A stretch of DNA of 8,141 bases. Origin: Propionibacteriaceae bacterium. Its GTDB lineage: Bacteria; Actinomycetota; Actinomycetes; Propionibacteriales; Propionibacteriaceae. The stretch covers positions 1-8,141 of the forward strand of contig JAKDIK010000107.1 of assembly GCA_030450535.1 (NCBI GenBank), written 5' to 3'. The position numbers were made by a program, and so were the translations under genes. Shown here in pieces: positions 1 through 6,626 of this stretch. The notes under the pieces are model-generated. The model was given only the letters and a program-made list of their open reading frames with translations, did no database searches and was not told where the DNA came from. Every line of letters starts with the position of its first letter. Positions within the stretch are counted from its first letter, which is position 1.

Positions 1-1
1 C

Positions 2-2971
2 CCCGCCGTGCTCCGCGCTCGCCTGGACCGGGCCCTGGCCGAGCGGCTGCGACCCGCCTGCCTCACCGACGAACGAGGCGTCAAAGTTGAGGCCTGGGTC
101 GCGCCGGCTCCTCGGCTGGCCCTGTCCGAGGTGAGGAGTGAGGAGTTCTCGCCGTTCGTCCCGCCGACGTGGTGGGGCGCGCCGTGGGCGACCACGTGGT
201 TCCACGTCACCGCCGAGATCCCGGACGGCTGGCGAACAGCGCCCGACGACGTCGAGATCCGCCTCGACCTCGGCTTCCGCGACGCCGAGCCCGGCTTCCA
301 GGCCGAGGCGCTGGTGTTCGCCCCCGACGGCACCATCGTGAAGGCGATCCAGTCGCGCAACGACTGGATCCCCGCCAGCGAGGGACCGACGGCCGACTTC
401 TGGCTGGAGGCGGCGTCCAACCCCACGTTCCTGGAGCGTCGCGACTGGCGGCGCAGCGCCCTCGGCGATCCCGCCACCCTCACCGCCGAGCCGCTGTACG
501 AGTTCCGCTCCGCGCGTCTCGTGCTGCGCAACCGCGAGGTCGAACGGCTCGTGGCGGAGCTGTGCCTCGTCCGCGATCTGATGGACGCCACCGCGCCCGA
601 GACCGCCCGCGGCCGCGAGCTGGCCGGCGCACTGGAGCGCTCGCTCCTCGCCGTCGCGACCCCGGATGTCGCCGGCGCCGCCCCGGACGCCCGAGCCGCG
701 CTGGCCGGTGTTCTCGCCCGTCGCGCTGCGGACAGCGCCCAGACCGGGCACGCCGTCGCCCACGCACACATCGATTCGGCGTGGCTGTGGCCTCGGCAGG
801 AGACCATCCGCAAGTGCGCGCGCACGTTCGCCAACATGCTGCACCTCATGGACGTCCGCGACGACCTCGTCTTCACCTGTTCCCAGGTGCAGCAGTACGC
901 GTGGATGAAGGAGCACTACCCGCAGCTCTACGTCCGGATCAAAGAGCGCGTCGCCGAGGGTCGCTGGTATCCCGCCGGAGGCATGTGGGTCGAGCCGGAC
1001 GCCCTCCTGACCGGCGGGGAGTCGCTCGCCCGCCAATTCCTCGAAGCCGAGCGGTTTCTCGCCGAGGAGTTCGGCGTCAGCACCGACGAGGTGTGGCTGC
1101 CGGACTCCTTCGGCTACTCCGGCGCGCTGCCGCAAATCGCCCGCCTCGCCGGCAAGGCCCGCGTCTTCACCCAGAAGCTCTCCTGGAACGAGACCAACCG
1201 CATGCCCTCGACCTCCTTCGACTGGGAGGGCATCGACGGCACGCGGCTCTTCACACATTTCTCCCCCACCGACACCTACAACGCCGAGGTCAGCGTCGCG
1301 GAGGCGTTGCTGTCGGAGCGGCAGTTCACCGAGGGCGACCGGGCCAAGCACTGGTTGATGCCCTTCGGCTACGGCGACGGCGGCGGCGGTCCCACCCGCG
1401 AGATGCTGGACGCGGCCGGCCGCATGGGCGATCTGGAGGGCCTGCCGCGCATCGAGCTCTCCCGCCCGGACCGCTTCTTCGCGACGGCCGAATCCGAACT
1501 CACCGACCGCGACGTGTGGACCGGCGAGATGTACCTCGAGAAGCACCGCGGCACCTACACCTCCCAGCACCACACCAAGCAGGGCAACCGCCGCGGCGAG
1601 TCGACCCTCCGCGAAGCTGAGGCCTGGAGCGTGCTCGCCACCCTGCGCGCCGGCGTCCCCTACCCCCACGATGAGTTGCGCGAGCTGTGGCGCACCCTGC
1701 TCTACAACCAATTCCACGACATCCTGCCCGGCTCGAGCATCGCGTGGGTGCACGCGGACGCCGAGGCCGACCACGCCGCCCTCATCGCTCGCGCCGAGGC
1801 GCTCATCGCCGACCGGATGCCCGCGCTCACCGGGGTCGGCCCGGCGGCCACCGTCCACCCCGTGGTGCGCCCCCTCGCCGACGAGCCGGACGCCGGCGCG
1901 GTCGAATGCGACGACTCCGCGGGCTTCGTCCTCGACAACGGCCTCCTCCGGATTCAGGTGGACGCCTCAGGTCACCTCACCGGCTTCCGGACCCCCGCGG
2001 GACCGAACCTCGTGGCGCCCGACCGGGCATGGGGACGCCTCGAGCAGCTCGTCGACATTCCCAACAACTACGACGCCTGGGACATCGACGCCTACACCCT
2101 CAGCACGAGCACAGCCCTCGAGCCCACCGGGGTGCGCTGCGAGGGCGACGAGCGTGAGCGCCGGATCGTGGTCTCCTACCGTTGGGGATCCTCGTCGGCC
2201 GAGGTCGCCTTCGTCGTCGGGGCGGGGCGTCGCTGCCTGGGCATCGCCGTCCACGTCGACTGGCACGAGGACCAGCAGCTCCTCAAGCTCGCCCTCCCCC
2301 TGGCCATGCACGCGACGACCGCGGAGTGCGGCGTCCAGTTCGGTTTCGTCACGCGCCCGCTCAACGCCAACACCTCGTGGGAGCGCAGCCGCTTCGAAGT
2401 GCCCGCGCTGCGTTGGCTCCGGCTCCCCGAGGGACGCCGCGGCGTCGCCATCGCGAGCGACAGCACCTACGGGTGGGACTTCGCGCGCACCCGGGACTCC
2501 GGCGGCGGCGGCGCGACCACCGCGCGAACGTCCCTGTTGCGCTCCCCGCGCATTCCGGATCCCACCTGCGACCAGGGGGTGCACGACTTCCGCTTCGAGG
2601 TGATGCCGGACGCCGACCTGGCTGACGCCGTGGCGCTCGGCCTCGCCCTGGACAATCCGCCCCGCACCGCACCCGGCCCGATCGAGCCGCTGCTCGTCCC
2701 GGACGAGGCGAACACGGCCTTCATCGAGTGCGTCAAGCTCGCCGACGATCGCAGCGGCGACGTGATCGTGCGCGCCTACGAGTCGCTGGGCGAGCGCGGC
2801 GAGCTCGCCCTCACGCCGTCGTTCGCGTTCGCGTCCGTGAGCCGCGTCGACCTGCTGGAGCGGCCCTTGGCCGGCGTGGCCGCGCCCGCGGTGGCGGGCG
2901 GCTCGGTCCGCGTCCGGCTGCGCCCCTTCGAGATCGTGACGTTGCGCTTCGGGGCATCTTCGGCGGCGTGA
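2..2971 (+). CDS. Alpha-mannosidase, glycoside hydrolase family 38 (5' end probably cut by window edge)
   Basis: Hydrolyses terminal alpha-linked mannose from oligosaccharides or glycoconjugates, probably in the cytoplasm because no signal peptide is visible. Numbering from the GTG at base 8, an N-terminal beta-rich region (about 1-240) precedes the GH38 catalytic domain. The zinc-site motif HAHIDSAWLWP lies at 252-262 (H254, D256). The nucleophile Asp is D366 in WLPDSFGYS, followed by FGYGDGGGGPT near 453-463. The middle helical domain carries KHRGTYTSQHHTKQ from 512, and zinc ligand H570 lies in YNQFHDILPGSS. The C-terminal beta domain includes LLRSPRIPDP from 843. All catalytic residues I can place are present. 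The length of 987 residues fits bacterial members of about 1000. The frame is open to the left edge and relatives usually carry several more residues, so the true start is probably upstream. The exact linkage preference cannot be read. It converges on the VOC gene with a 9-base gap. Confidence 0.95.
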   Translation, partial: PAVLRARLDRALAERLRPACLTDERGVKVEAWVAPAPRLALSEVRSEEFSPFVPPTWWGAPWATTWFHVTAEIPDGWRTAPDDVEIRLDLGFRDAEPGFQAEALVFAPDGTIVKAIQSRNDWIPASEGPTADFWLEAASNPTFLERRDWRRSALGDPATLTAEPLYEFRSARLVLRNREVERLVAELCLVRDLMDATAPETARGRELAGALERSLLAVATPDVAGAAPDARAALAGVLARRAADSAQTGHAVAHAHIDSAWLWPRQETIRKCARTFANMLHLMDVRDDLVFTCSQVQQYAWMKEHYPQLYVRIKERVAEGRWYPAGGMWVEPDALLTGGESLARQFLEAERFLAEEFGVSTDEVWLPDSFGYSGALPQIARLAGKARVFTQKLSWNETNRMPSTSFDWEGIDGTRLFTHFSPTDTYNAEVSVAEALLSERQFTEGDRAKHWLMPFGYGDGGGGPTREMLDAAGRMGDLEGLPRIELSRPDRFFATAESELTDRDVWTGEMYLEKHRGTYTSQHHTKQGNRRGESTLREAEAWSVLATLRAGVPYPHDELRELWRTLLYNQFHDILPGSSIAWVHADAEADHAALIARAEALIADRMPALTGVGPAATVHPVVRPLADEPDAGAVECDDSAGFVLDNGLLRIQVDASGHLTGFRTPAGPNLVAPDRAWGRLEQLVDIPNNYDAWDIDAYTLSTSTALEPTGVRCEGDERERRIVVSYRWGSSSAEVAFVVGAGRRCLGIAVHVDWHEDQQLLKLALPLAMHATTAECGVQFGFVTRPLNANTSWERSRFEVPALRWLRLPEGRRGVAIASDSTYGWDFARTRDSGGGGATTARTSLLRSPRIPDPTCDQGVHDFRFEVMPDADLADAVALGLALDNPPRTAPGPIEPLLVPDEANTAFIECVKLADDRSGDVIVRAYESLGERGELALTPSFAFASVSRVDLLERPLAGVAAPAVAGGSVRVRLRPFEIVTLRFGASSAA

Positions 2972-2978
2972 GCGCAAC
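2941..2978. repeat. 8-bp inverted repeat bracketing the mannosidase stop codon; possible bidirectional terminator or mRNA 3' hairpin
   Basis: GTTGCGCT (2941-2948) is perfectly matched by AGCGCAAC (2971-2978), with a 22-base loop holding the last codons and most of the TGA stop (2969-2971). It sits exactly at the convergent junction of two genes, where a transcript end is needed for both strands. No T-run follows on either strand, so it is not a classical intrinsic terminator, though actinobacterial terminators often lack the T-run. The long loop weakens the case. Confidence 0.35.
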
Positions 2979-2980
2979 TC

Positions 2981-3388
2981 CTATCGGTCGCGGGAGCTGA
3001 GCACGCAGAACTCGTTGCCCTCGGGGTCGGCGAGAACGGTAAAGGTGGCTTCCGCTTCGTCCTGCCCCACGTTGACCCTGGTCGCGCCCAGGGATTCCAG
3101 GCGGGCGATCTCGGCGTCGCGATCCTGGCTGGTGTGCGGTGCCAGGTCGAGGTGCAGCCGGTTCTTGACCGACTTGCCCTCCTCAACCGGAACGAAGACC
3201 AGACCCTGCCCGCGGGACGCCCACTCCGCCAGATCGGCGGCGGGCTCCTCAGAGAAACCCTTCGGGATCGCGACCGCCTCCTCGGGGGTGTCGTAGACGA
3301 CCTGCCAGTCGAGCGCCTCCGCCCACCAGTGGGCCTGTGCCTGGGGGTCGCGGCAGTCGATGACGACGGTGTACCACTTCACAGCCAT
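2981..3388 (-). CDS. Glyoxalase-like VOC (vicinal oxygen chelate) family protein
   Basis: A 135-residue cytoplasmic protein of the vicinal oxygen chelate fold, closest in pattern to the broad actinobacterial glyoxalase-like group; it may be an enzyme or a small-molecule binding or resistance protein. Two beta-alpha-beta-beta-beta modules are visible. The first runs from VVIDCRDP (8-15) through the helix QAQAHWWAEALDW to the strand GLVFVPV. The second runs from NRLHLDLAP (76-84) through EIARLESLGATRV to ADPEGNEFCVL (120-130). Candidate metal or ligand positions are H79 and E126; the first module's usual histidine is replaced by D11. The start is taken at ATG 3388, where homologous sequence begins. 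The frame runs further upstream to 3544, but that part is low-complexity and overlaps the next gene. There is no Shine-Dalgarno sequence; a TAGGCT hexamer 7 bases upstream suggests a leaderless mRNA. The substrate cannot be predicted. Confidence 0.85.
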   Translation of the reverse strand: MAVKWYTVVIDCRDPQAQAHWWAEALDWQVVYDTPEEAVAIPKGFSEEPAADLAEWASRGQGLVFVPVEEGKSVKNRLHLDLAPHTSQDRDAEIARLESLGATRVNVGQDEAEATFTVLADPEGNEFCVLSSRDR

Positions 3389-3395
3389 GACACGC

Positions 3396-3401
3396 AGCCT
3401 A
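3396..3401 (-). promoter_or_regulatory. Candidate -10 element for a leaderless VOC transcript
   Basis: On the minus strand TAGGCT is followed by 7 bases (GCGTGTC) and then the ATG at 3388. This TAnnnT-N7-ATG spacing would put the transcription start on the A of the start codon. No good -35 is seen. The same arrangement occurs before uvrB and the ATP-grasp gene, which raises its credibility. Confidence 0.5.
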
Positions 3402-3422
3402 CCGACTCGCGATCGGCTCGGA

Positions 3423-3632
3423 TCAGGCCCGGCCGAACCCGAACGCGGACGCCGCGGGCTTGGCGGCCAACGCCACGACCGCGGCCAGGACGAGCCGCTG
3501 ATCGAGCTCCCGCACGCCCCGCGACTTCTGCGCCAGCAACACACCGAACGCGATGCAACTCCACTTCACCAGTGCCAGATCCGTCGGCGTCAACCGACCG
3601 GTCGCCGTGGTGATCCACTCCGGGAAATTCAC
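3423..3632 (-). CDS. Small hypothetical membrane protein, 69 residues
   Basis: I do not recognise a named family. The start is set at GTG 3632 because a perfect AGGAGG lies 6 bases upstream. An in-frame ATG at 3677 would add 15 residues but would run through the likely promoter. The product begins with an amphipathic stretch (NFPEWITTATGRLTPTD). It then has a hydrophobic helix at about 19-35 (LALVKWSCIAFGVLLA), a charged loop QKSRGVRELDQR (35-46), and a second hydrophobic, alanine-rich helix at about 47-65. That pattern suggests two membrane passes with a positively charged turn. The layout of a Thr/Pro/Asp lead-in followed by LALVKWS resembles other very small bacterial membrane proteins, but that is only a pattern match. 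The stop lies 34 bases before the VOC start and the gene begins 58 bases after the uvrB stop. Coding is supported by the strong ribosome binding site and the coherent hydrophobic pattern. Confidence 0.7.
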   Translation of the reverse strand: MNFPEWITTATGRLTPTDLALVKWSCIAFGVLLAQKSRGVRELDQRLVLAAVVALAAKPAASAFGFGRA

Positions 3633-3638
3633 GATGAG

Positions 3639-3644
3639 CCTCCT
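3639..3644 (-). promoter_or_regulatory. Shine-Dalgarno sequence AGGAGG for the small membrane protein
   Basis: AGGAGG on the minus strand with a 6-base spacer to GTG 3632 is an optimal ribosome binding site, and it decides the start codon against the upstream ATG. It is the only strong Shine-Dalgarno among the minus-strand starts inside this window. Confidence 0.8.
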
Positions 3645-3657
3645 CGCTGTCGCTCCA

Positions 3658-3663
3658 ATCCTA
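3658..3663 (-). promoter_or_regulatory. Candidate -10 element for the small membrane protein gene
   Basis: TAGGAT on the minus strand matches the actinobacterial TAnnnT -10 consensus. It would start transcription near base 3650, giving a leader of about 18 bases that includes the AGGAGG. No recognisable -35 lies 16-18 bases upstream. It falls in the gap after the uvrB stop, so the small gene could be transcribed on its own. Confidence 0.4.
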
Positions 3664-3690
3664 GACGGCGTCGACACCCGCGCACCGGGC

Positions 3691-5769
3691 TCACTTCGTC
3701 GCCTCCACGATCTGACGGATCGTCTTCTTGAGGTCGGCGATCTCGTCGCGCAGGCGCGCGGCGGTCTCGAACTGCAGCTCCTTCGCGGCCGCGTGCATCT
3801 GGTCGCTCAGCTCGTGCACCAGGGCGGCCAGCTCCGAGGTCGGGAGCGATCCGAGATCCCGCTCGCCCCGCAGATCGGGCACCGGCGATGTCTTCTTGCC
3901 GTCGTCGAACTTGCCGACCACGTCCCACGTGTCGGCGTCCTCGCGGGCCAGCATGTCGGTGATGTCGGCGATCTTCTTGCGCAGCGGCTGGGGGTCGATG
4001 CCGTGCTCGGTGTTGTAGGCCACCTGCTTGTCGCGGCGCCGGTTCGTCTCGTCGATGGCCGCCTCCATCGAGGGTGTCATCTTGTCGGCGTACATGTGCA
4101 CCTGGCCCGCCACGTTGCGCGCAGCGCGTCCGATCGTCTGGATCAGCGACCGCTCCGAGCGTAGGAATCCCTCCTTGTCGGCGTCCAGGATCGCCACGAG
4201 CGACACCTCGGGCAGGTCGAGCCCCTCGCGCAACAGGTTGATGCCGACGAGCACGTCGTACTGGCCCAGCCGCAGCTCCCGCAGCAGCTCGATGCGCTTC
4301 AGCGTGTCGACCTCGGAGTGCAGGTACCGCGTCCGCACCCCATTCTCCATCAGGTAGTCGGTGAGATCCTCTGCCATCTTCTTCGTCAGGGTCGTGACGA
4401 GGATGCGCTCGTTGCGCTCGGTGCGGGCGCGGATCTCGCCGATCAGGTCGTCGATCTGACCCTTCGTGGGCTTCACGACGACCTCGGGATCGATGAGACC
4501 GGTGGGCCGGATGACCTGTTCGACGAAGCCGTCCGATCGCGCGAGTTCGTAGGGCCCGGGTGTCGCCGAGAGGTACACGGTCTGGCCGATGCGTTCGGTG
4601 AACTCCTCGAACCGCAGCGGCCGGTTGTCCATGGCGGACGGCAGTCGGAACCCGAAGTCCACCAGCGTCCGCTTGCGGCTCATGTCTCCCTCGTACATGC
4701 CGCCGATCTGCGGCACGGTGACGTGCGACTCGTCGACGACGAGCACGAAGTCCTCGGGAAAGTAGTCGAGCAGACAGTTCGGTGGCGTCCCCTGCCCACG
4801 GCCGTCGATGTGGCGGGAGTAGTTCTCGATGCCCGAGCAGGTGCCGATCTGGCGCATCATCTCGATGTCGTAGCCGGTGCGCATGCGCAACCGCTGGGCC
4901 TCCAACAGCTTGTTCTGCCCCTCCAGATCGGCCAGCCGATCCTCGAGCTCCGCCTCGATACCCCCGATCGCCCGCTCCATGCGCTCCGGGCCCGCCACGT
5001 AGTGGGACGCCGGGAAGACGTACACCTCGTCGTCCTCGCTGAGCACCTCGCCGGTCAGCGGGTGCAGCGTCGAGAGCGCCTCGATCTCGTCGCCGAAGAA
5101 CTCCACGCGGACGGCGTTCTCCTCATACATCGGGAAGATCTCCAGCGTGTCGCCCCGCACACGAAACGTGCCGCGGGTCGCCGCCAGGTCGTTGCGGGCG
5201 TACTGGATGCCCACCAGCGCGCGGAGCAGCGAATCCCGGTCGTGCTCCTCCCCCACCCGCAACCGCACCATGCGGTCGACGTACTCCTGCGGCGTCCCGA
5301 GGCCGTAGATGGCCGACACCGTCGCCACCACGATCACGTCACGCCTGGTGAGCAGCGAATTGGTGGCCGAGTGCCGCAGTCGCTCGACCTCCTCGTTCAG
5401 CGAGGAGTCCTTCTCGATGTAGGTGTCCGTCTGCGGGACGTACGCCTCCGGCTGGTAGTAGTCGTAGTAGCTGACGAAGTACTCCACCGCGTTGTCGGGG
5501 AAGAACTGCCGCAGCTCGTTCGCGAACTGGGCGGCCAACGTCTTGTTGGGCTGCATGACGAGCATCGGACGCTGCAGCCGCTCGGCCAGCCACGCCACCG
5601 TCGCCGTCTTGCCCGTGCCGGTGGCGCCCAGCAGCACCATGTCGTTCTCCCCCGCGATGACGCGGCGCTCCAACTCGTCGATGGCGGCCGGCTGATCACC
5701 AGCGGGCGCAAAGTCGGCGTGCACCTCGAACGGTGCGACACGGCGCTTGATGTCGGTGACGGGACGCAT
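3691..5769 (-). CDS. uvrB: Excinuclease ABC subunit UvrB
   Basis: Damage-verifying helicase-like subunit of UvrABC nucleotide excision repair. It receives the lesion from UvrA, clamps one strand with its beta-hairpin and recruits UvrC. Numbering from ATG 5769 (692 residues, normal length): Walker A GATGTGKT at 48-55; beta-hairpin region YYDYYQPEAYVPQTDTYIEK at 101-120; Walker B DESH at 346-349; SATPGPYELA from 401; helicase motifs NLLREGLDLP from 511 and QTIGRAAR at 544-551; and the C-terminal UVR coiled-coil domain that contacts UvrC at about 645-680 (ELQFETAARLRDEI). All motifs are intact. An in-frame GTG at 5799 would add ten residues, but MRPVTDIKRRVAPF is the typical start of actinobacterial UvrB. 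The added codons also include T-ending CCT, ACT and CTT, unlike the rest of the gene. No Shine-Dalgarno precedes either start. I saw no LexA (SOS) box upstream. Confidence 0.98.
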   Translation of the reverse strand: MRPVTDIKRRVAPFEVHADFAPAGDQPAAIDELERRVIAGENDMVLLGATGTGKTATVAWLAERLQRPMLVMQPNKTLAAQFANELRQFFPDNAVEYFVSYYDYYQPEAYVPQTDTYIEKDSSLNEEVERLRHSATNSLLTRRDVIVVATVSAIYGLGTPQEYVDRMVRLRVGEEHDRDSLLRALVGIQYARNDLAATRGTFRVRGDTLEIFPMYEENAVRVEFFGDEIEALSTLHPLTGEVLSEDDEVYVFPASHYVAGPERMERAIGGIEAELEDRLADLEGQNKLLEAQRLRMRTGYDIEMMRQIGTCSGIENYSRHIDGRGQGTPPNCLLDYFPEDFVLVVDESHVTVPQIGGMYEGDMSRKRTLVDFGFRLPSAMDNRPLRFEEFTERIGQTVYLSATPGPYELARSDGFVEQVIRPTGLIDPEVVVKPTKGQIDDLIGEIRARTERNERILVTTLTKKMAEDLTDYLMENGVRTRYLHSEVDTLKRIELLRELRLGQYDVLVGINLLREGLDLPEVSLVAILDADKEGFLRSERSLIQTIGRAARNVAGQVHMYADKMTPSMEAAIDETNRRRDKQVAYNTEHGIDPQPLRKKIADITDMLAREDADTWDVVGKFDDGKKTSPVPDLRGERDLGSLPTSELAALVHELSDQMHAAAKELQFETAARLRDEIADLKKTIRQIVEATK

Positions 5770-5776
5770 GACGACA

Positions 5777-5782
5777 AGAGTA
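5777..5782 (-). promoter_or_regulatory. Candidate -10 element for a leaderless uvrB transcript
   Basis: TACTCT on the minus strand is followed by 7 bases (TGTCGTC) and ATG 5769, the spacing expected if transcription begins at the start codon. The -35 region is unremarkable. The element lies inside the ten-codon extension that would exist if GTG 5799 were the start, which argues for the ATG. Confidence 0.5.
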
Positions 5783-5811
5783 GGACGCGCCCCCGACACT
5801 TCCTTGTGGCG

Positions 5812-5826
5812 GGCGGCCGAGCCACC
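5812..5826 (-). terminator. Small GC hairpin between the ATP-grasp gene and uvrB
   Basis: On the minus strand GGTGGC, loop TCG, GCCGCC can form a 6-bp stem including one G-U pair, 12 bases after the ATP-grasp stop. No T-run follows. It could weakly terminate or stabilise the upstream message, but such short GC stems are common in DNA of this composition. Confidence 0.2.
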
Positions 5827-5838
5827 ACCACCGATGAC

Positions 5839-6621
5839 TCAGGCGGCCGCCATGATCCGCTCGGCCAGTCGGACGCCGGCGTCCGGCACGCCCTTGAAAC
5901 CGGGGAAGCTCGACAGGTCGACCACCCAGGGTCGACCCTCGTGCTCGACGATGTCGACGCCGTACACATCGGTGCCGAGCACGTCGCCGCAGGCGCGAGC
6001 GATCTCTTCGGTGGCCGGATCGAGCGGCATGAGCCGGCCGTACTTGTCCTGCAACGTCACCGGCGGCCAGACGCGCACGACACAGAAGACCTCCTCCCCG
6101 ATGCGATAGATCTTGCGGTCGAGTCCGTCGGGCGCGACGTAGCGCTGCGCGAGAGTCTCCTCCTCGCCCAGGTCCTCGGGCACGTCGTCCGCGCCGCGCA
6201 CCACCCGGATCCCGCGCCCCCGGGACCCCCGCACCGGCTTCAGGATCACCGGCCCCTCGGCCAGGAATCGCAGGACGTCGTCGGGCTGCGTCACGCTGAC
6301 GCACGCCGGAACGGGCAGCCCCGACGCCTCGAGCACCAGGTTGGTCGCCAGCTTGTCGCGGCACAGGGCGGTCACCGGGTAGGGGCTGATGGTGGGGATG
6401 CCGGCCTCGTGGTAGCGCCGACCGAGCCGGAGGGCGTCCGTCGTCTTGGCCTTCAGGACGCACACGTCGGTGCGCCGCAGCGGCTGGGAGCGAGCCTCGA
6501 GTTCCTCGGGGTGGACGTGGGTGACGCGCGCGCCCCGGGAATCCAGAGCGAACACGAGGTCCGTCATCACCGGGCTGAGGCGTTCGAGGGATGCGCGGGA
6601 GCGAAGCAGTGTGACATCCAT
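5839..6621 (-). CDS. ATP-grasp protein, RimK / inositol-phosphate-kinase-like fold
   Basis: A cytoplasmic ATP-dependent carboxylate-amine ligase or small-molecule kinase; the true substrate is unknown. From ATG 6621 (260 residues), the N-terminal alpha/beta domain runs to about 82. The ATP-grasp core follows: CRDKLATNLVLEASGLPVP (87-105), nucleotide-binding ILKPVRGSRGRGIRV with K128, a probable adenine-contact stretch near ETLAQRYV (155-162), and DRKIYRIG (169-175). The metal region is VYGVDIVEHEGRPWVVDLSSF from 219, with acidic residues D223 and D235. Where relatives carry D-x-N or E-x-N, this protein reads D235-L-S237, so a usual metal-coordinating Asn is Ser. No transmembrane segment is seen. 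A GTG at 6630 overlaps the transporter stop as GTGA and would add three residues. The ATG is preferred because a promoter-like -10 sits 7 bases before it. There is no Shine-Dalgarno. It may act with the upstream transporter. Confidence 0.85.
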   Translation of the reverse strand: MDVTLLRSRASLERLSPVMTDLVFALDSRGARVTHVHPEELEARSQPLRRTDVCVLKAKTTDALRLGRRYHEAGIPTISPYPVTALCRDKLATNLVLEASGLPVPACVSVTQPDDVLRFLAEGPVILKPVRGSRGRGIRVVRGADDVPEDLGEEETLAQRYVAPDGLDRKIYRIGEEVFCVVRVWPPVTLQDKYGRLMPLDPATEEIARACGDVLGTDVYGVDIVEHEGRPWVVDLSSFPGFKGVPDAGVRLAERIMAAA

Positions 6622-6626
6622 GGCGA

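Noticed and set aside
169..1620. Plus-strand open frame of 483 codons overlapping the mannosidase in another frame
   Set aside because: The translation is extremely Arg/Pro-rich with no recognisable fold, a frame shadow of GC-rich coding sequence.
1967..2977. Minus-strand open frame of 336 codons opposite the mannosidase
   Set aside because: Its composition is Arg/Gly/Ala/Val-heavy without motifs, and the plus strand carries an intact GH38 domain throughout. It is an antisense shadow.
3389..3544. N-terminal extension of the VOC protein in the same frame
   Set aside because: The extra residues are Ser/Arg/Pro low complexity, overlap the small membrane protein gene, and precede the natural VOC start at MAVKWYTVVID.
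3677..3689. Short hairpin (CCCG, 5-base loop, CGGG) just after the uvrB stop
   Set aside because: The stem is only four base pairs and has no T-run, so it is not distinguishable from chance in this GC-rich DNA.
5750..5840. Search for a LexA (SOS) box upstream of uvrB
   Set aside because: No CGAAC-N4-GTTCG-like palindrome is present. Only a lone half-site (CGAAC near 5730) occurs inside the coding sequence.
5843..5850. GCGGCCGC palindrome at the end of the ATP-grasp gene
   Set aside because: It encodes the alanine-rich C-terminus and is an expected restriction-type palindrome in GC-rich DNA, with no sign of regulatory use.
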